A stretch of DNA of 64,000 nt from Lunularia cruciata (Eukaryota; Streptophyta; Marchantiopsida; Lunulariales; Lunulariaceae), in the NCBI GenBank assembly GCA_948567375.1, contig OX419760.1:49104001-49168000 (forward strand), written 5' to 3'. The position numbers were made by a program, and so were the translations under genes. The notes under the pieces are model-generated. The model was not told the origin of the DNA. It saw only the letters and a program-made list of their open reading frames with translations, and did not search any database. Below, piece after piece: positions 37,421-48,856 of the stretch (its first letter is position 1; each line of letters begins with the position of its first letter).

Positions 37421-39739
37421 TTCGTTTCACACAGCCTCTGTAAAACAAAACAAAAACAACCAGAAGAACAACGTCAATTTGATACCCTCTCCCTTCCAGC
37501 AAATGCATCAAAACTGTTAACCCCTACATGAATCTTGTTTCACGCCAGGATTGCTCAAAGGTCCTCAAAACACGCTTTATTTAATGAATCAACCTCAAGA
37601 AAAGCTACCATTACACATCCAAAAAATCAAACAAAATGTATCCTTCCATAAAAAATACATGGTTCAACTATATTGAAGAGAGAAATCAACAATCGAGGAA
37701 TGAGAGCTCGCTTAACAGAGACTTTGAGAGGGATGGCGTTGCTCACCGGAGCTGTGACCACTCTACGTGTAGTGTACCAGCAAATTGGAGAAGTTGCACA
37801 CTGGGCAGTGTCACTACCGATGACCCATGACTTGGGTCGCGTCAATTAGATTAAAGATGGCACGGACACGATTCTCGTTCGCTGTCTTCTACGCTCTCGC
37901 TCGTCTGTGAGATTCGAGAGCGCTGGCTATATCTGCACTGTTTGTCCTAGAATCCCTTGCGCAGGACGCACTAGAACTCCTACCCCAGCCAAGCGCAAGA
38001 CGTTTTCCTTCTTCGCTGCAGCTGTCGCGTTTGAATAAGTTGGTGATAGTTGGACATTCCATGTTCCATTCATAAGGACTCTTGAAGAGAGATAGATGAG
38101 GACTTTCATAAGGTACCTAGATTGGTAGCAATTCATAAGGTAGGAGAATAGCGCTATCCTTACGTGCTCGGATAAAGGTTGTCCAGCGAACGGAATGTTT
38201 CTTCACCACTACAGTACACTTACCGTCGGCAAAGGTAGGACGATAAGTAAGGCTGTCGTCTTGTCTGATCCCGAATCGAGAACTTCCTTGTTAGTCACGG
38301 GTTTGGATGAAAGTAACATTTACTGGTACAAAACCGAGGTACACTGGGACCTCTCCTAGCTTACTCCTCTGAATTTATAACCTCGCCTAGCTTATCAAAT
38401 CTAGCCGGTCCCGACTTGGGTCAATAGTGTAGCGTATAAAACTCTCTTTCCTTTTATTTTATAAGAATTTCTTGGTCCCTTGACGGTGCGTTAGTTAGCT
38501 TATATTCTACTACAGGGTGGTCGGGGCAGGGGTTTCGCAGGGGTTTCGCTGGCCCACTATGGTTCGAATTACTAACATCTTGAGTGTGTGACGATGATGT
38601 GCTTTTATTCAATATTGCAAGGATCAGATCGATCTACAATAAGAATAAGAGTTGGAAGAAATCAAGAATGGTGCACTGCACAATTGATCTAGTATAGTAA
38701 TGTGACGTATAAGCTTATACTCTCATAACTTATAACCCCTTTTATCCTATAACCAACAAGCTGTCTCTGCAGTATTGGCTAAGAGAAGTTCTACTGTAGT
38801 AGGAACTAGAGGAGTGAAAATAGAGATAGAAAAAACTATCAAGAATTAAGGAGTAATGGCCAAGAACTAGTGAAGGAAATCCAATACCTCCTTGCTTTGA
38901 GACATTGCTTGTAAAGTTTACAGTTGCAAGAAAGTATCCCAATTTTTGTGTTGCACATTCACAAATGTGTGTCATATCTTCTAAGATATGGTGGGAACAT
39001 TTTATCGTCTATTTGAAGATGGTAAGTAGAGAACACGGTCAACTTGGTGTTCTAATCTTGAACATAAGATCTCCAAAACTTACCAATAAATCACATGTGT
39101 TAATTGCTTATGTGTACTTTTGGTAAGCCATGGTAAGAAAATGTCAAAGAGCTTGGTAAATTGAGGTGAACCCATATCTTGCAAGAGCTAAGTGAAGTTG
39201 CTTACTTGATTTATCCACAAATAAAATAATTTGTAAAGCTTGGATTTGTAATTCAAATAAACATAATGAATTCAAACCTTATATGCTACATGAGGTAGGA
39301 ATTTATGGCAAAAGCCTAACTTGTTTGAGGTTGAAACCTTATTCGTATGGAAGTTATTATGTAAACAAAAAAATACTTAGATATTGTAAGTCATGTTTTG
39401 CCCCCTTGATCTAAGGTGATCCAAAAGGAGATAAATGTTATACACTCTTGATATGACTTATGTGCTCCTTGCAATCAAGCCAAATTAAGAGTAAGATAAT
39501 TAGGAGCTCAAACTTGGTTTTCCTTGTATAATAATCCATTCTTGGTAGAAAAGTAAGTATAATCATTATCACTAATTGCAATGGGGACGAAAACAAGTTA
39601 GAAGGGATCTTCTTGCAAATTATGCAATACTTAAAGGTTTAGATTCTTCCTTTAGATTAATTATATTGATCTTTAACATAATTAGATAATTAAGAAGTTA
39701 CTTGTAATTTGGGTGACAAGAGAGAACATTTGGATTTTC
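37421..39739. other. Upstream of Tic22 and gene-poor flank
   Basis: The first few hundred bases should hold the Tic22 5' UTR and promoter. No other gene is supported. Frames such as 37927-38136 (minus) have no recognisable motif. Confidence 0.4.
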
Positions 39740-40260
39740 CAATATTGTGTTCCAGCAATATGTCCTATAGTTTGAGTTATTTTCCTAACAATGATATTAG
39801 AAACCCTAATAACATTATTGGTTACAATTTGAGAGGATCGTTTGCAATTGTAGCTTGATAATGTGGTCTAGTTGCATATGCTTGCCTAAAAGATAAATAT
39901 AATAAATTTAGGTAGTATAATAATAGATATTTCTTAACTATTATATGTAGAATAGATTTCCAAACTAAATATCTTTGAGATAATGGTATGAGGTACAAAT
40001 CATCTACTAACTCCTGGTATATTACTACTTTGATAGCAAAGGTAGAAGCATGTAAATCAACTATATAAGATAACTTGATATCATACAATAGTAGAATTGG
40101 TCAATTAGACAAAAAGATATTCACTTGTTCAAAAGTAACCTTCTACTTATAAGTATATTAGACTTTGACTTCTTCCTCTAAGAGATGGATGAGTAGTATC
40201 GATATGCGCTAGTGTTGTATAAATCATCCATAAACACTCGCCAAGGCCTTGAATTCTTGG
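39740..40260 (-). pseudogene. Ty3/gypsy relic (end of reverse transcriptase and RNase H start)
   Basis: On the minus strand, L-Q-E-F-K-A-L-A (about 40258-40235) is followed, after stops, by Y-D-I-K-L-S-Y-I-V-D-L-H-A-S-T-F-A-I (about 40085-40035). This parallels the same part of the old element at 50521-50820 (Y-D-P-Q-L-P-C-M-V-D-F-N-A-S). It is the RNase H N-terminal block with its first Asp. Heavily decayed. Confidence 0.55.
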
Positions 40261-42622
40261 AGATTACTACACTCTCTTGAAATGTATGAACAATCATACT
40301 ACACAAACTTCTAATTGAGATTTTTGAGTTTCATCTTTGAATTTCAACCCATCTTCTTTCTTTTCCATAAATTTTTCACGAAAATCACTAGTTATTGAAA
40401 TGCCAAATATTCATTCTCATATGATTTTCTAAAAACTGAAATAATCATTTTATACTATGTAATAAGCCATATATTAAATATTATGATATTTATGATAGAT
40501 TATAAAACTTACTCCATCTCTTAAAAATATACAATACTTGTGATCATCCCATATCTTATAAAATTTCAACTTATTCAAATTAATTATATAATAAAATTTA
40601 AAATTTAAAAAAAATAAATATTAAGAAAGATCCAAATAGTACAAAAATAAAAAAATAATTTAAGAGTAAAGAAAGCATAAAATATTTTTTTATTAACCAT
40701 ATAATCATTGTATTGATACTTATAATCCAAATAAGTAAAACCTTACTCATGTAGCAATATATAGAAAATTATATTAATACAGAAATTTGAGGAGAAATTA
40801 GTTAGTATACATAATTTTACAATAATTCCTCAAGCCCAATAAATTTTAATCAAAATTTACCTTTATCTTGCTCTCCTTGAAGGGTCATTAACTATGATCA
40901 CTAGCTTATTTATTTCCTATTGTCATAAAATTAAACATAACCTTTAGTATAGTAGATTATTTAGATGTACTAAATAATTTACATACATTCAAAATCTATC
41001 AAAGATTTGCTAATTGTGTTGGTATTCTACTATAAAGATTTCTTCAAAATATCCCTAAAATAAGTAAGTGCATCTAAAACTTATCAATTGTGGTAATCTA
41101 GTATTGACAAAAAAGTTATATATTCATAAGTAACATGTCATTCCTTTGAGTATACAGGTTGAAAATGACTAGAATTGAAGAGAAGTAGCACTATCTTGTA
41201 GTTTTATTATTATTACATATTTAACCTCTTGGGTAAGAACTAATCCAAAAAGAGCATAGTGTCAACTCCCATGGCACACTATGGCAAAAGAAAGCTAAAG
41301 TTCACTTTCACTACAAGTAAATTCTAGTTTAATTCTAAAGGTGATGATTCACTCCATTCCAAAGGCTGCTTAACTTGAAAATGTCAATCCCAAAGATGTC
41401 AACTCCAAAGGTTTTGTACTATGCTTGCAAGAAGGCACAACTCCAAAAACATCTTTTCATTGGCCAAATGACTTTTCCATTTGATTCCATGGTACTCTCA
41501 ATAATTTGAATTAGACTTGACTCCTCAAGGCATTGATTTGCTTCTTTAGATCCTTCAAAAGTCACACATTTTGATAAATCACGAGTATCTCTCCCCATAT
41601 TCCTACACTTGTGACCCTATTATAAAATTCACCACCAGTACTCAATACATACACTCATCAACAATGAAGAAACGCAATGATAAAGAACTTGGTGTCCCTT
41701 CATTGAACTTTGATTGGTATAAAGTGAACTCAAATAACATTGGACTGAAGTCTTAAATACAATTTTTGCTTTGCCTTGTAGAGATCTAATAATAAGTGGA
41801 TTATGGGGATCTTCTACTACACCTATATATCCATTAGGATCCTACTCCTATCTTATGTTAATCACATGAAGGTTAATTAGGCACCTTACACATGTTAGGT
41901 AAGGTGTTAGATCTTCCTCAAAGACAACTTGCAATTACACTCCTTACTCACAACCCCAAAGATGATAACCACAAAGGTCTTTTTACAACTACAAATGTCT
42001 TTGGACTGCTCCTTACTCCAAAGATCTACAACTCCAAAGGAATTCTTTCAATGAAGTATTCTTGGCCCAAAACTCTATTGAAAAGAATTTCCTTTACCTC
42101 TACAAGATCTGATAAGGAGGTTGATACACTTCTTATAACCTAAAATTTATAAGAAGAGGGAAATGGCGGATTTGGTGAAATTTTGATCAATGTGCTCCTT
42201 AACTTTAATTGCTAACCTATCTAAATTCTCATCCCTGTATACCTCCCCCTCCAAGCTCTATAAATAAAACCTAAGTTTGTGTGTCTTTTTCTTTGATATC
42301 TTCTCTTGAGTAGCTTCCTCCAATATCTATACAAATTGGTCATGAACTTCTCTAGTTGCTCAAAGATCTTTATCTTCTCCTTCTCCAAATGACCACTTGT
42401 CACTCAAAATTCTAGAGTGATCTCCTCTCCTAATCAAGTTCAGCCTACTTCCCTCTCCCCCTTCCCCCTTCCCCCTTCTCCTTCTTCAATTCTATAGCCA
42501 TCTCTTCAAGTTGGACAACCACCTCACTCTTGTATTTGCTATATTGTACATTTATGGACACTAAGTGAATCTTTGCCTTCTCAAGTTCTCCTTGGATGCT
42601 CTCACTTTCTCATCCCCAAAAT
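40261..42622. other. Very AT-rich DNA, nothing identified
   Basis: 40430-40860 is extremely AT-rich. 41200-42130 has repeated TCCAAAG/CCAAAGATG-type words. No gene or mobile-element ends seen. Confidence 0.4.
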
Positions 42623-43180
42623 TCAACTACTCTTTATACCCTTACTAATGTACCTTTGGCCTTGAGCCAAAGTGGTCTCAGCTCCCCTTGCACTTTCCTC
42701 ATTTCTTCTTCCTTCTCTATTCAATTTGCAAGATGCAAAGTAGCTTGCATCTTTGCTCCAATGTTTTCTTACACCAAAGCATTTGCAATCTTTGCTTCCT
42801 TCTTGTTTGGTTTCCCCATATCCTCTTTTGCCTTCAAGTAGGAGTTCTTGTGCAGCCTTTGGATGAGAGATGTAGTCGGTGATGTCTTTGTAGGTGAGCA
42901 AGATCTTCTCCTTTAGCTCCAAGACTAAGCCCACCAAGTGCAAAATAAAATTAGATCTCTTGTTATTGAGGCTTTGCTTTCTTGGAATTGGAATAAGAGT
43001 GCATATGCCATGATTGGTATTGCCTCCAAAGGTTCTCATGTAATGACTCATGTTGACAAAAATGTGGTAAACTAGTAAGAAATAGTCATTCCCATAAAGA
43101 TACAAATTGGAAATAATTAGAAGGTAAAAGAAACTATCACAAATGGTAATTTTAATTGTTTCATGTTTATTCCTACCCAA
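42623..43180 (-). pseudogene. Open frame of the coiled-coil repeat family
   Basis: A 185-codon minus-strand frame with charged, Lys/Glu-rich stretches (L-E-L-K-E-K-I-L-L-T-Y-K-D-I-T-D-Y). It weakly resembles the 12.9-14.0 kb fragments. No known domain. Probably part of a multi-copy element, not a host gene. Confidence 0.3.
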
Positions 43181-43995
43181 GAAGAATCATTCCCAAAAGA
43201 AGGTAGTTTCATCTCCTTAATGCATTACAAAAAAAAGGAAAAATATCACTTTCACAATAGATCTATTCCAAATTATTCTTAAAGGTGATGGTTCATTTTT
43301 CACAAAAAAGTCACTTTGCTTCATTTTTCACTCCTTACCAAAGGCACAAGTAGACCAATCTTCATGAGCACTTGATCTTCATTAATGCTTAAGATTTTTG
43401 TTAGCATCACAATTGTCACAAATACACCAAAATGTTGTTAGTGCCACAAGCATCATGCACACTATAGTGGTAGTTTTTACTTCTTGGAGGTAGGTTCACC
43501 ACAAAGATCCTATCACTATGATGACTACAACCATAATGAATGCATACTTCCCCAAAAAGCATAGTCTTCAAGAAGTTGTAGATTGATCATATTGCTTAGC
43601 TTTTTATTACCATGGTACTTCACAATGCTCTTGGCCTTTGCTAATCACTCATTACATCACTTTGATCGTTCAAAACCTTAGAGATCCACCACTCCAAACT
43701 AATGCATTCTCTTCACTCAGGCACTCATGTTTCTATTTCAATTTTCCTCACTACTATTCAACCAAGAAATTAATCCATTATGCAAAAGGTAGAAATATAC
43801 ACAAAAGATCATAGAGGTCTTTGAGTAAAAGGCTTAGGTTTGAGAATTGATCTCACAATTGAATAAATGAACCAAGTTTATATCAAGATAATGCCCTTTA
43901 TATAATCCTCCTCCTCCCCATGGGAACATCAATGGCTAAGTGGATTCTTTCATAATCTCCTAATTAATACAACCTCATTCACTTAGGATCCTCAT

Positions 43996-44417
43996 TGTAA
44001 AAGACCAAAACCGAGGAGAGAAATAGGAGAATGGAAACTCATATTGGGACACTTGAATGAGGGAAAACTCCGAATGCCTAGCATGAGCTTCAGCCTTGGT
44101 ATTTATAGGTAGCATACAAGACTCTTGAAGCTTCTCAAGAAGCTTCCTTGAGCTGCTTTCTTGGAGTGCAAGCCGAGTTAACTAGGAAGCTTCTCAAGAA
44201 GCTTCCTTCTAGAAGCCGCCTACTTGGCGTGCAAGCTAAGCTAGTTAGAAGCTTCCAAAAGCTTCCTTCTAGAAGCGACCTGCTTAGGGCGCAAGTTAAC
44301 TAGTTGGGAAGCTTCTCAAGAAGCTTCTTAGATGCTTCTAGAATATTCTAGGCTATTTTGTCTTATTATCTACTTCGTAAGCCCGACTAACTTCGTCTCT
44401 AAACTCCATATTGTTAC
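43996..44417 (-). repeat. Solo LTR with heat-shock-element-like array
   Basis: A 422-base LTR reading TGTAACAATATGG...TCTTTTACA on the minus strand, flanked by perfect 5-bp duplications CTCAT (43991-43995 and 44418-44422). It belongs to the same family as the 3' LTR of the old element at 48231-48713. The TATA box TATAAATA is on the minus strand at 44107-44100. Upstream of it (44125-44350) lie seven GAAGCTTC and three TTCTAGAA units, including one perfect three-unit heat shock element at 44336-44348. Confidence 0.85.
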
Positions 44418-44749
44418 ACTCATTTTATCTTAATCACTTGCTTGGGATTCAAATTCTATCTTATCCTAATCTAACTCAATTAAGAAGTACCTAGGTGGCA
44501 ATGCCAAATAAGCTCCTCTATTTTTTCTTCTACTTCTAATTTTTCCTTTGACTATTGACCATCATCAAGGTCTTCAATCATAAAATTGACTACTCATGAA
44601 AAGTTGTCATGAGTTGGTAATAAACAATCACAAAGATCTTCAGCTTGAAAGATCTTTCCTTGTTCTACTAGGCCTATCATCATCCTATAATTAGACTTTT
44701 TTACAATTTGTAATCTCACAAATATATACACTACCATGAACTACCTTCA

Positions 44750-46330
44750 CTCTTAGCCATCTGTAGGAGTAGTTTGACTTTTCCCTTGTAATTTATGAAC
44801 TTGAGACCCATTGTCTTCAGCATATCTTCAAATTTCTAGCTCATGTGCCATTTAAGATGAGTAAATATATACACTAGTTGTTTTTTTTTTACACCTTTGC
44901 CTCCAATGTGTGAATTTGTGTCTTCAAGTAACACAATCTGACTTGATGAGGAAGGGATTTTTGCCAATTTTTCCACATGCTAGATCATCTAATTTGCGAT
45001 AGCTTTCATTGTCATGAGTACTTGAGCAAGTTCCTCCTCCAAGTTCACACACATGACCCAAATCTCTCCTTTCAACCCTTGCTGCACCTATATGTTGTAG
45101 ATGAGTACTTTGTGCTCTTCTTGCTTATCAAGCCAATTGGTTGACATATTGATGCAGAGTTTTGTGCGCTCCTTGTAATTACTATGTTTGATCTCTTTGG
45201 TGACAATTTTGACCTGCACTTGCTCCAACTTGGTCTTTAGCATGGTCACTTCCTTATCTCAAGCACAAAGTTGTTTGATGTGTTTTTCCCTTTGCTACTT
45301 GATTCCAAGATTGAAGACTTGTACCTCCACCTATGTTCTCTACATGTCTCAATTGTACTTCTCCATCTTGCTTGTTCCACCTTCCTCTACTTATCCATCA
45401 TCTACTCCAACTTATGACAATTCTCTTCTTTAGTCTTGAATTTCCTCTCTGATTTCTTGAGTGCCTCACAAGCTCTTGCATTCCCTACATTAGTGCTTGA
45501 GCAACCCATTGAAGGTGGACAACCAAATTTTTGTGGTTGATCATGGTCTTATCCAATTATTGATAGTAAGGAAGAATTATCTTCAACTTGTAAAAGACTT
45601 GACCTACCATCTAGATCACTTCTAATGAGAGGGTTGTTGTTTGTGATTGGTCCAAATCAAGCATTCTTCTTCTCATGGGTGGCTCTTCTCTTGCTCCTTC
45701 TTTATTTGCTCCTTGGTATGAAGTGAAATGCATACCTCCTCTCTTACTTCCTCATGATAAGTGGTTGCAAGCACTTGATCTTTGATCAAGTGCTTGTCTC
45801 CCTCTTCTTCTTGCATGTGCGCTTGAATAGATTCCTACTACTTGGCCTTCAACATCTCCTTCATGATCTTTTTGAGTATGAGTGCTTCTATACCTTATGG
45901 TCTTCCTTTTTATTTATTTCCTTCTTCCCCCTAGAGTTCATTACTTTCCTTTGTTCATGAGATTCTAGCCTTGTCATCATTTTTTCCTTAGATGTTGGTC
46001 AAGGATGATACTTCTCCATCTATCTGAGGATGTGTTGCCATAGGGACTTTGTCTTGCTTGTGAAGGGTCTCCTTGCCCTTCTTGGGTGATTTTCTTCATA
46101 CTTCTTCTTTGGCCACTTCCTCTCATATTGGTTCCAATTGTTCACCATCATGATGAGCATCCATCCTTACTTCCAAGTCCAAGTAGAGCTCAATGTGAGT
46201 CAAGGACTCCTCACTTGTTGTTCCTTCTTTTGGGATATTGTTTCCTCCCTGACTCACCTCTCCCTCATGGATAGCTTTGGTGTCTTGATGATGCATTCTT
46301 CCTTGTTCTCATCCTTGTGATCTTCCACAT
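44750..46330 (-). pseudogene. Degenerate coiled-coil repeat sequence
   Basis: The minus strand translates into charged, Lys/Glu/Ser-rich fragments separated by many stops, similar in character to 42623-43180 and 13614-14000. No catalytic motif is visible. I treat it as decayed repeat sequence. Confidence 0.3.
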
Positions 46331-47257
46331 CATGACATCTTCTTCTATTAAGGAGTTTCATATAGCATTTATGGATATCCATAAGATTCCATAACAATTT
46401 TTATGTGTAATTAATATAACTTCTATGGATAGTAAAACTTGGTATCCAAAAGTGCTTTACAAGTACCCATAGCAATACCCATAAATTTATACATGGATTT
46501 GAAATCATGACCCATAGAGTTATACAGGGAATGTCCATTGCACGCAACAATCTGTAAATATTTATTTCATATCATTGTTAAATTTTGAATTGATCTTGCG
46601 GCCTGATTGTGAATTTAATTCTTGCTAATGACATCTATTAAGAAGGGAGCTAAAGCTAATCCAACTTGCAAACCTAATATCACCACCACACTTGCTTTGG
46701 TTCACAATGTGTCTCCTCTCTTGTGTTCCCTTGCAAGCTGTCCAATTCTAGTGTTACTTGTAAGTCTCCTTTGCTATTTGCTCCTCTTCTCAATCTACCC
46801 TTGATTGACCCTATGAGTGCAATGTGAATGCAAATTTGGGTAGTGGAATCCAAGCTCTCCCTTACCCTTGCTCTTTGCTCCTCTTCTTGATATTGCAATG
46901 TGTGAGTGAAAGTGAAATTTAGATTGTGGAATCTGAGCTCCCTTACTCCTTACTCTTAGCTCTACAATACCTTGCAATTCATGACTTGTATAAGTTTAAT
47001 CAAAAAGCATTATATTTGGATCCAAGCCATCAAGGATGCCTTGCACAAGCACATGTATTATTATGCTCCAATAGATTGCAAAATTAATCTGGTTGACGTT
47101 GCAGGCAGAAATGGAGAACGATCATCTCAAGGAGAGGCTTGAATGGAATAAATGGAGCTCAAATGATGAAAAATATTATATTGGTATACTCATAAGAAGG
47201 TAGAATTATACTTTGGAATCTTGTTGTATGCAAGAAAGAGTGCAATGTACATGAAGT
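46331..47257. other. Gene-poor spacer with a partial tandem duplication
   Basis: Around 46760-46980 two roughly 100-base units share phrases such as TTTGCTCCTCTTCT and GTGGAATC. No gene is supported. Confidence 0.4.
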
Positions 47258-48230
47258 GGTGAGTTTGTATTCAAATAGTTTTGAGGATTGGATGTTTGGA
47301 CGTTTAGACAACTTACTAGAATGGATTTATTATCATTGCAAGCTTTAGTAAATGTTGTACAAAATCATAGAGTATTTAGAAATTCATTTAGAAGAACACA
47401 AACTCCTATGTGGATGCAAGTTGCCCTTGCTCTTGATAGGTTCAGACATCATGGCAATGGGGCAAGTGTGGCAAGAGGGTTAAATTTATGGGGAATTAGT
47501 GCAAGTTCTATTGTGTTTTTTACAAAACAATTAATTATTTCTATTATTTCTATATTGGGAAAGGAGGTAAAATGGCCGGATGTGGAGGAGAGGTCAATAA
47601 TTTCTATATTTTTTGCAGAAAAAGAATTCCATGGGTGCGTGGGTTTAGTGGATGAGACTATATTCAAATTGCATAACAACCCAAAAAGGATGGGAATATA
47701 TATTATTGTAGGAAGGTAATTTACTCTACCAATGGTCAATTAATATGCAAAGACAAGAGACAAATTATTCATTTTACAAGAGATAAGAATTAGTGTTTTG
47801 TTAGATGTTGTTGATAACCATAAAATGGTAATATTTATGTATGTAAGGTGCAAATAAGTATCAATACAACTTGTAACTTTGTGAATTGGCAAGGCAGGTA
47901 TGTCGGGTTCTTGCCACAACATGGGATGTATTAAAAGATCACCTATATAGACTGATTTTCATACAAGGGGAGAGTGCAACTTGTTTGAGAACTATAAATT
48001 TCTATTAGGGGAGTCAACTTATATTCCTATAGCACATTTAGTTCCTCCCTTCAAACAAGCTTGTACACTCAACAAGGCTAATTTTAATAAGTGTCTTGCA
48101 TGAGCTAGAGTAGCAAATGAGCATTGTATTGGAATTCTGAAAGCTAGATGACATTTGATCAAAGAAATAAGAGTACAACTAAATGTTCCAAGACAAAATG
48201 TAGATCTATTAAGATGGGTGATAGTGTGTA
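47258..48230 (+). pseudogene. PIF/Harbinger transposase pseudogene
   Basis: Conserved blocks in order: Q-T-P-M-W-M-Q-V-A-L-A-L-D-R-F and H-H-G-N-G-A-S-V-A (about 47400-47470), then W-P-D-V-E-E-R. G-C-V-G-L-V-D-E-T-I-F-K-L carries the first catalytic Asp (about 47635-47675). Later come G-E-S-T-Y-I-P-I-A-H-L-V-P-P-F-K-Q (about 48009-48060) and N-E-H-C-I-G-I-L-K-A-R (about 48115-48150), which holds the final Glu. Stops and frame changes occur in the middle third. The sequence ends where the old Ty3/gypsy LTR begins. Active members cut and paste at 3-bp targets with a second Myb-like protein, which I did not find. Confidence 0.75.
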
Positions 48231-48713
48231 TGTAAAAAGAACAAGGAGAGAAATAGGAGAACGGAAGATCAGAGTGAATAATCACATTAGGACTCTTGAA
48301 TGAGAGAAACTCCAAATGCCTAGCATGAGCTTGGGCTATGGTATTTATAAGGAGCATACAAGGCTCTTGAGAAGCTTCTCATGAAGCTTTCAAAAAGTCA
48401 CCTTCTTTGAGTGCAAGCCAAGCTAACCAAATTTCTAGAAGCTGCCTACTAGTTTAGCTTGGCATGCAAGCTAAACTAGTTGCAAAGCTTCCCAAGAAGT
48501 TTCCTTTTAGAGCCACCTACTTGGGATGCAAGTTGAGCTAACCAAGAAGCTTCTTCCTAAAATTTGCCACTTGGCATGCACATTACTGAGTACTTGGAAT
48601 GTACCAAGTAGTTTCCTAGGTACATCTAGAATATTATTCTAGTTCTTGGCTAATTGGCCTATTTTCTACTTCATTAGTCTCGACTAACTCATCTATAAAC
48701 TCCAAATTGTTAA
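48231..48713 (-). repeat. 3' LTR of the old Ty3/gypsy element
   Basis: Similar over its length to the solo LTR at 43996-44417, with a TATAAATA box on the minus strand near 48347-48340. Degenerate GAAGCTTC and TCTAGAATATTATTCTAG units lie upstream of it. The boundary TGTAAAAAGA interrupts the Harbinger pseudogene. Confidence 0.7.
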
Positions 48714-48856
48714 ATATTCCTTCACCTCTACTTGAGGAAGTCCTTGTCACTATGGAAGCTTCAAACTCCTACATAACCATTTGTGCATTCTAGAGATGAG
48801 AAAGAGGGTCCCAAGCGGTATCATGAAGGAGATATCCTTTCTAAGGGAGTCTGTAC

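Noticed and set aside
37927-38136. Short minus-strand frame upstream of Tic22
   Set aside because: No motif, and no evidence of splicing to other coding sequence.
44125-44350. CRISPR-like array
   Set aside because: Repeats are short, imperfect and of variable spacing inside an LTR of a plant nuclear genome.
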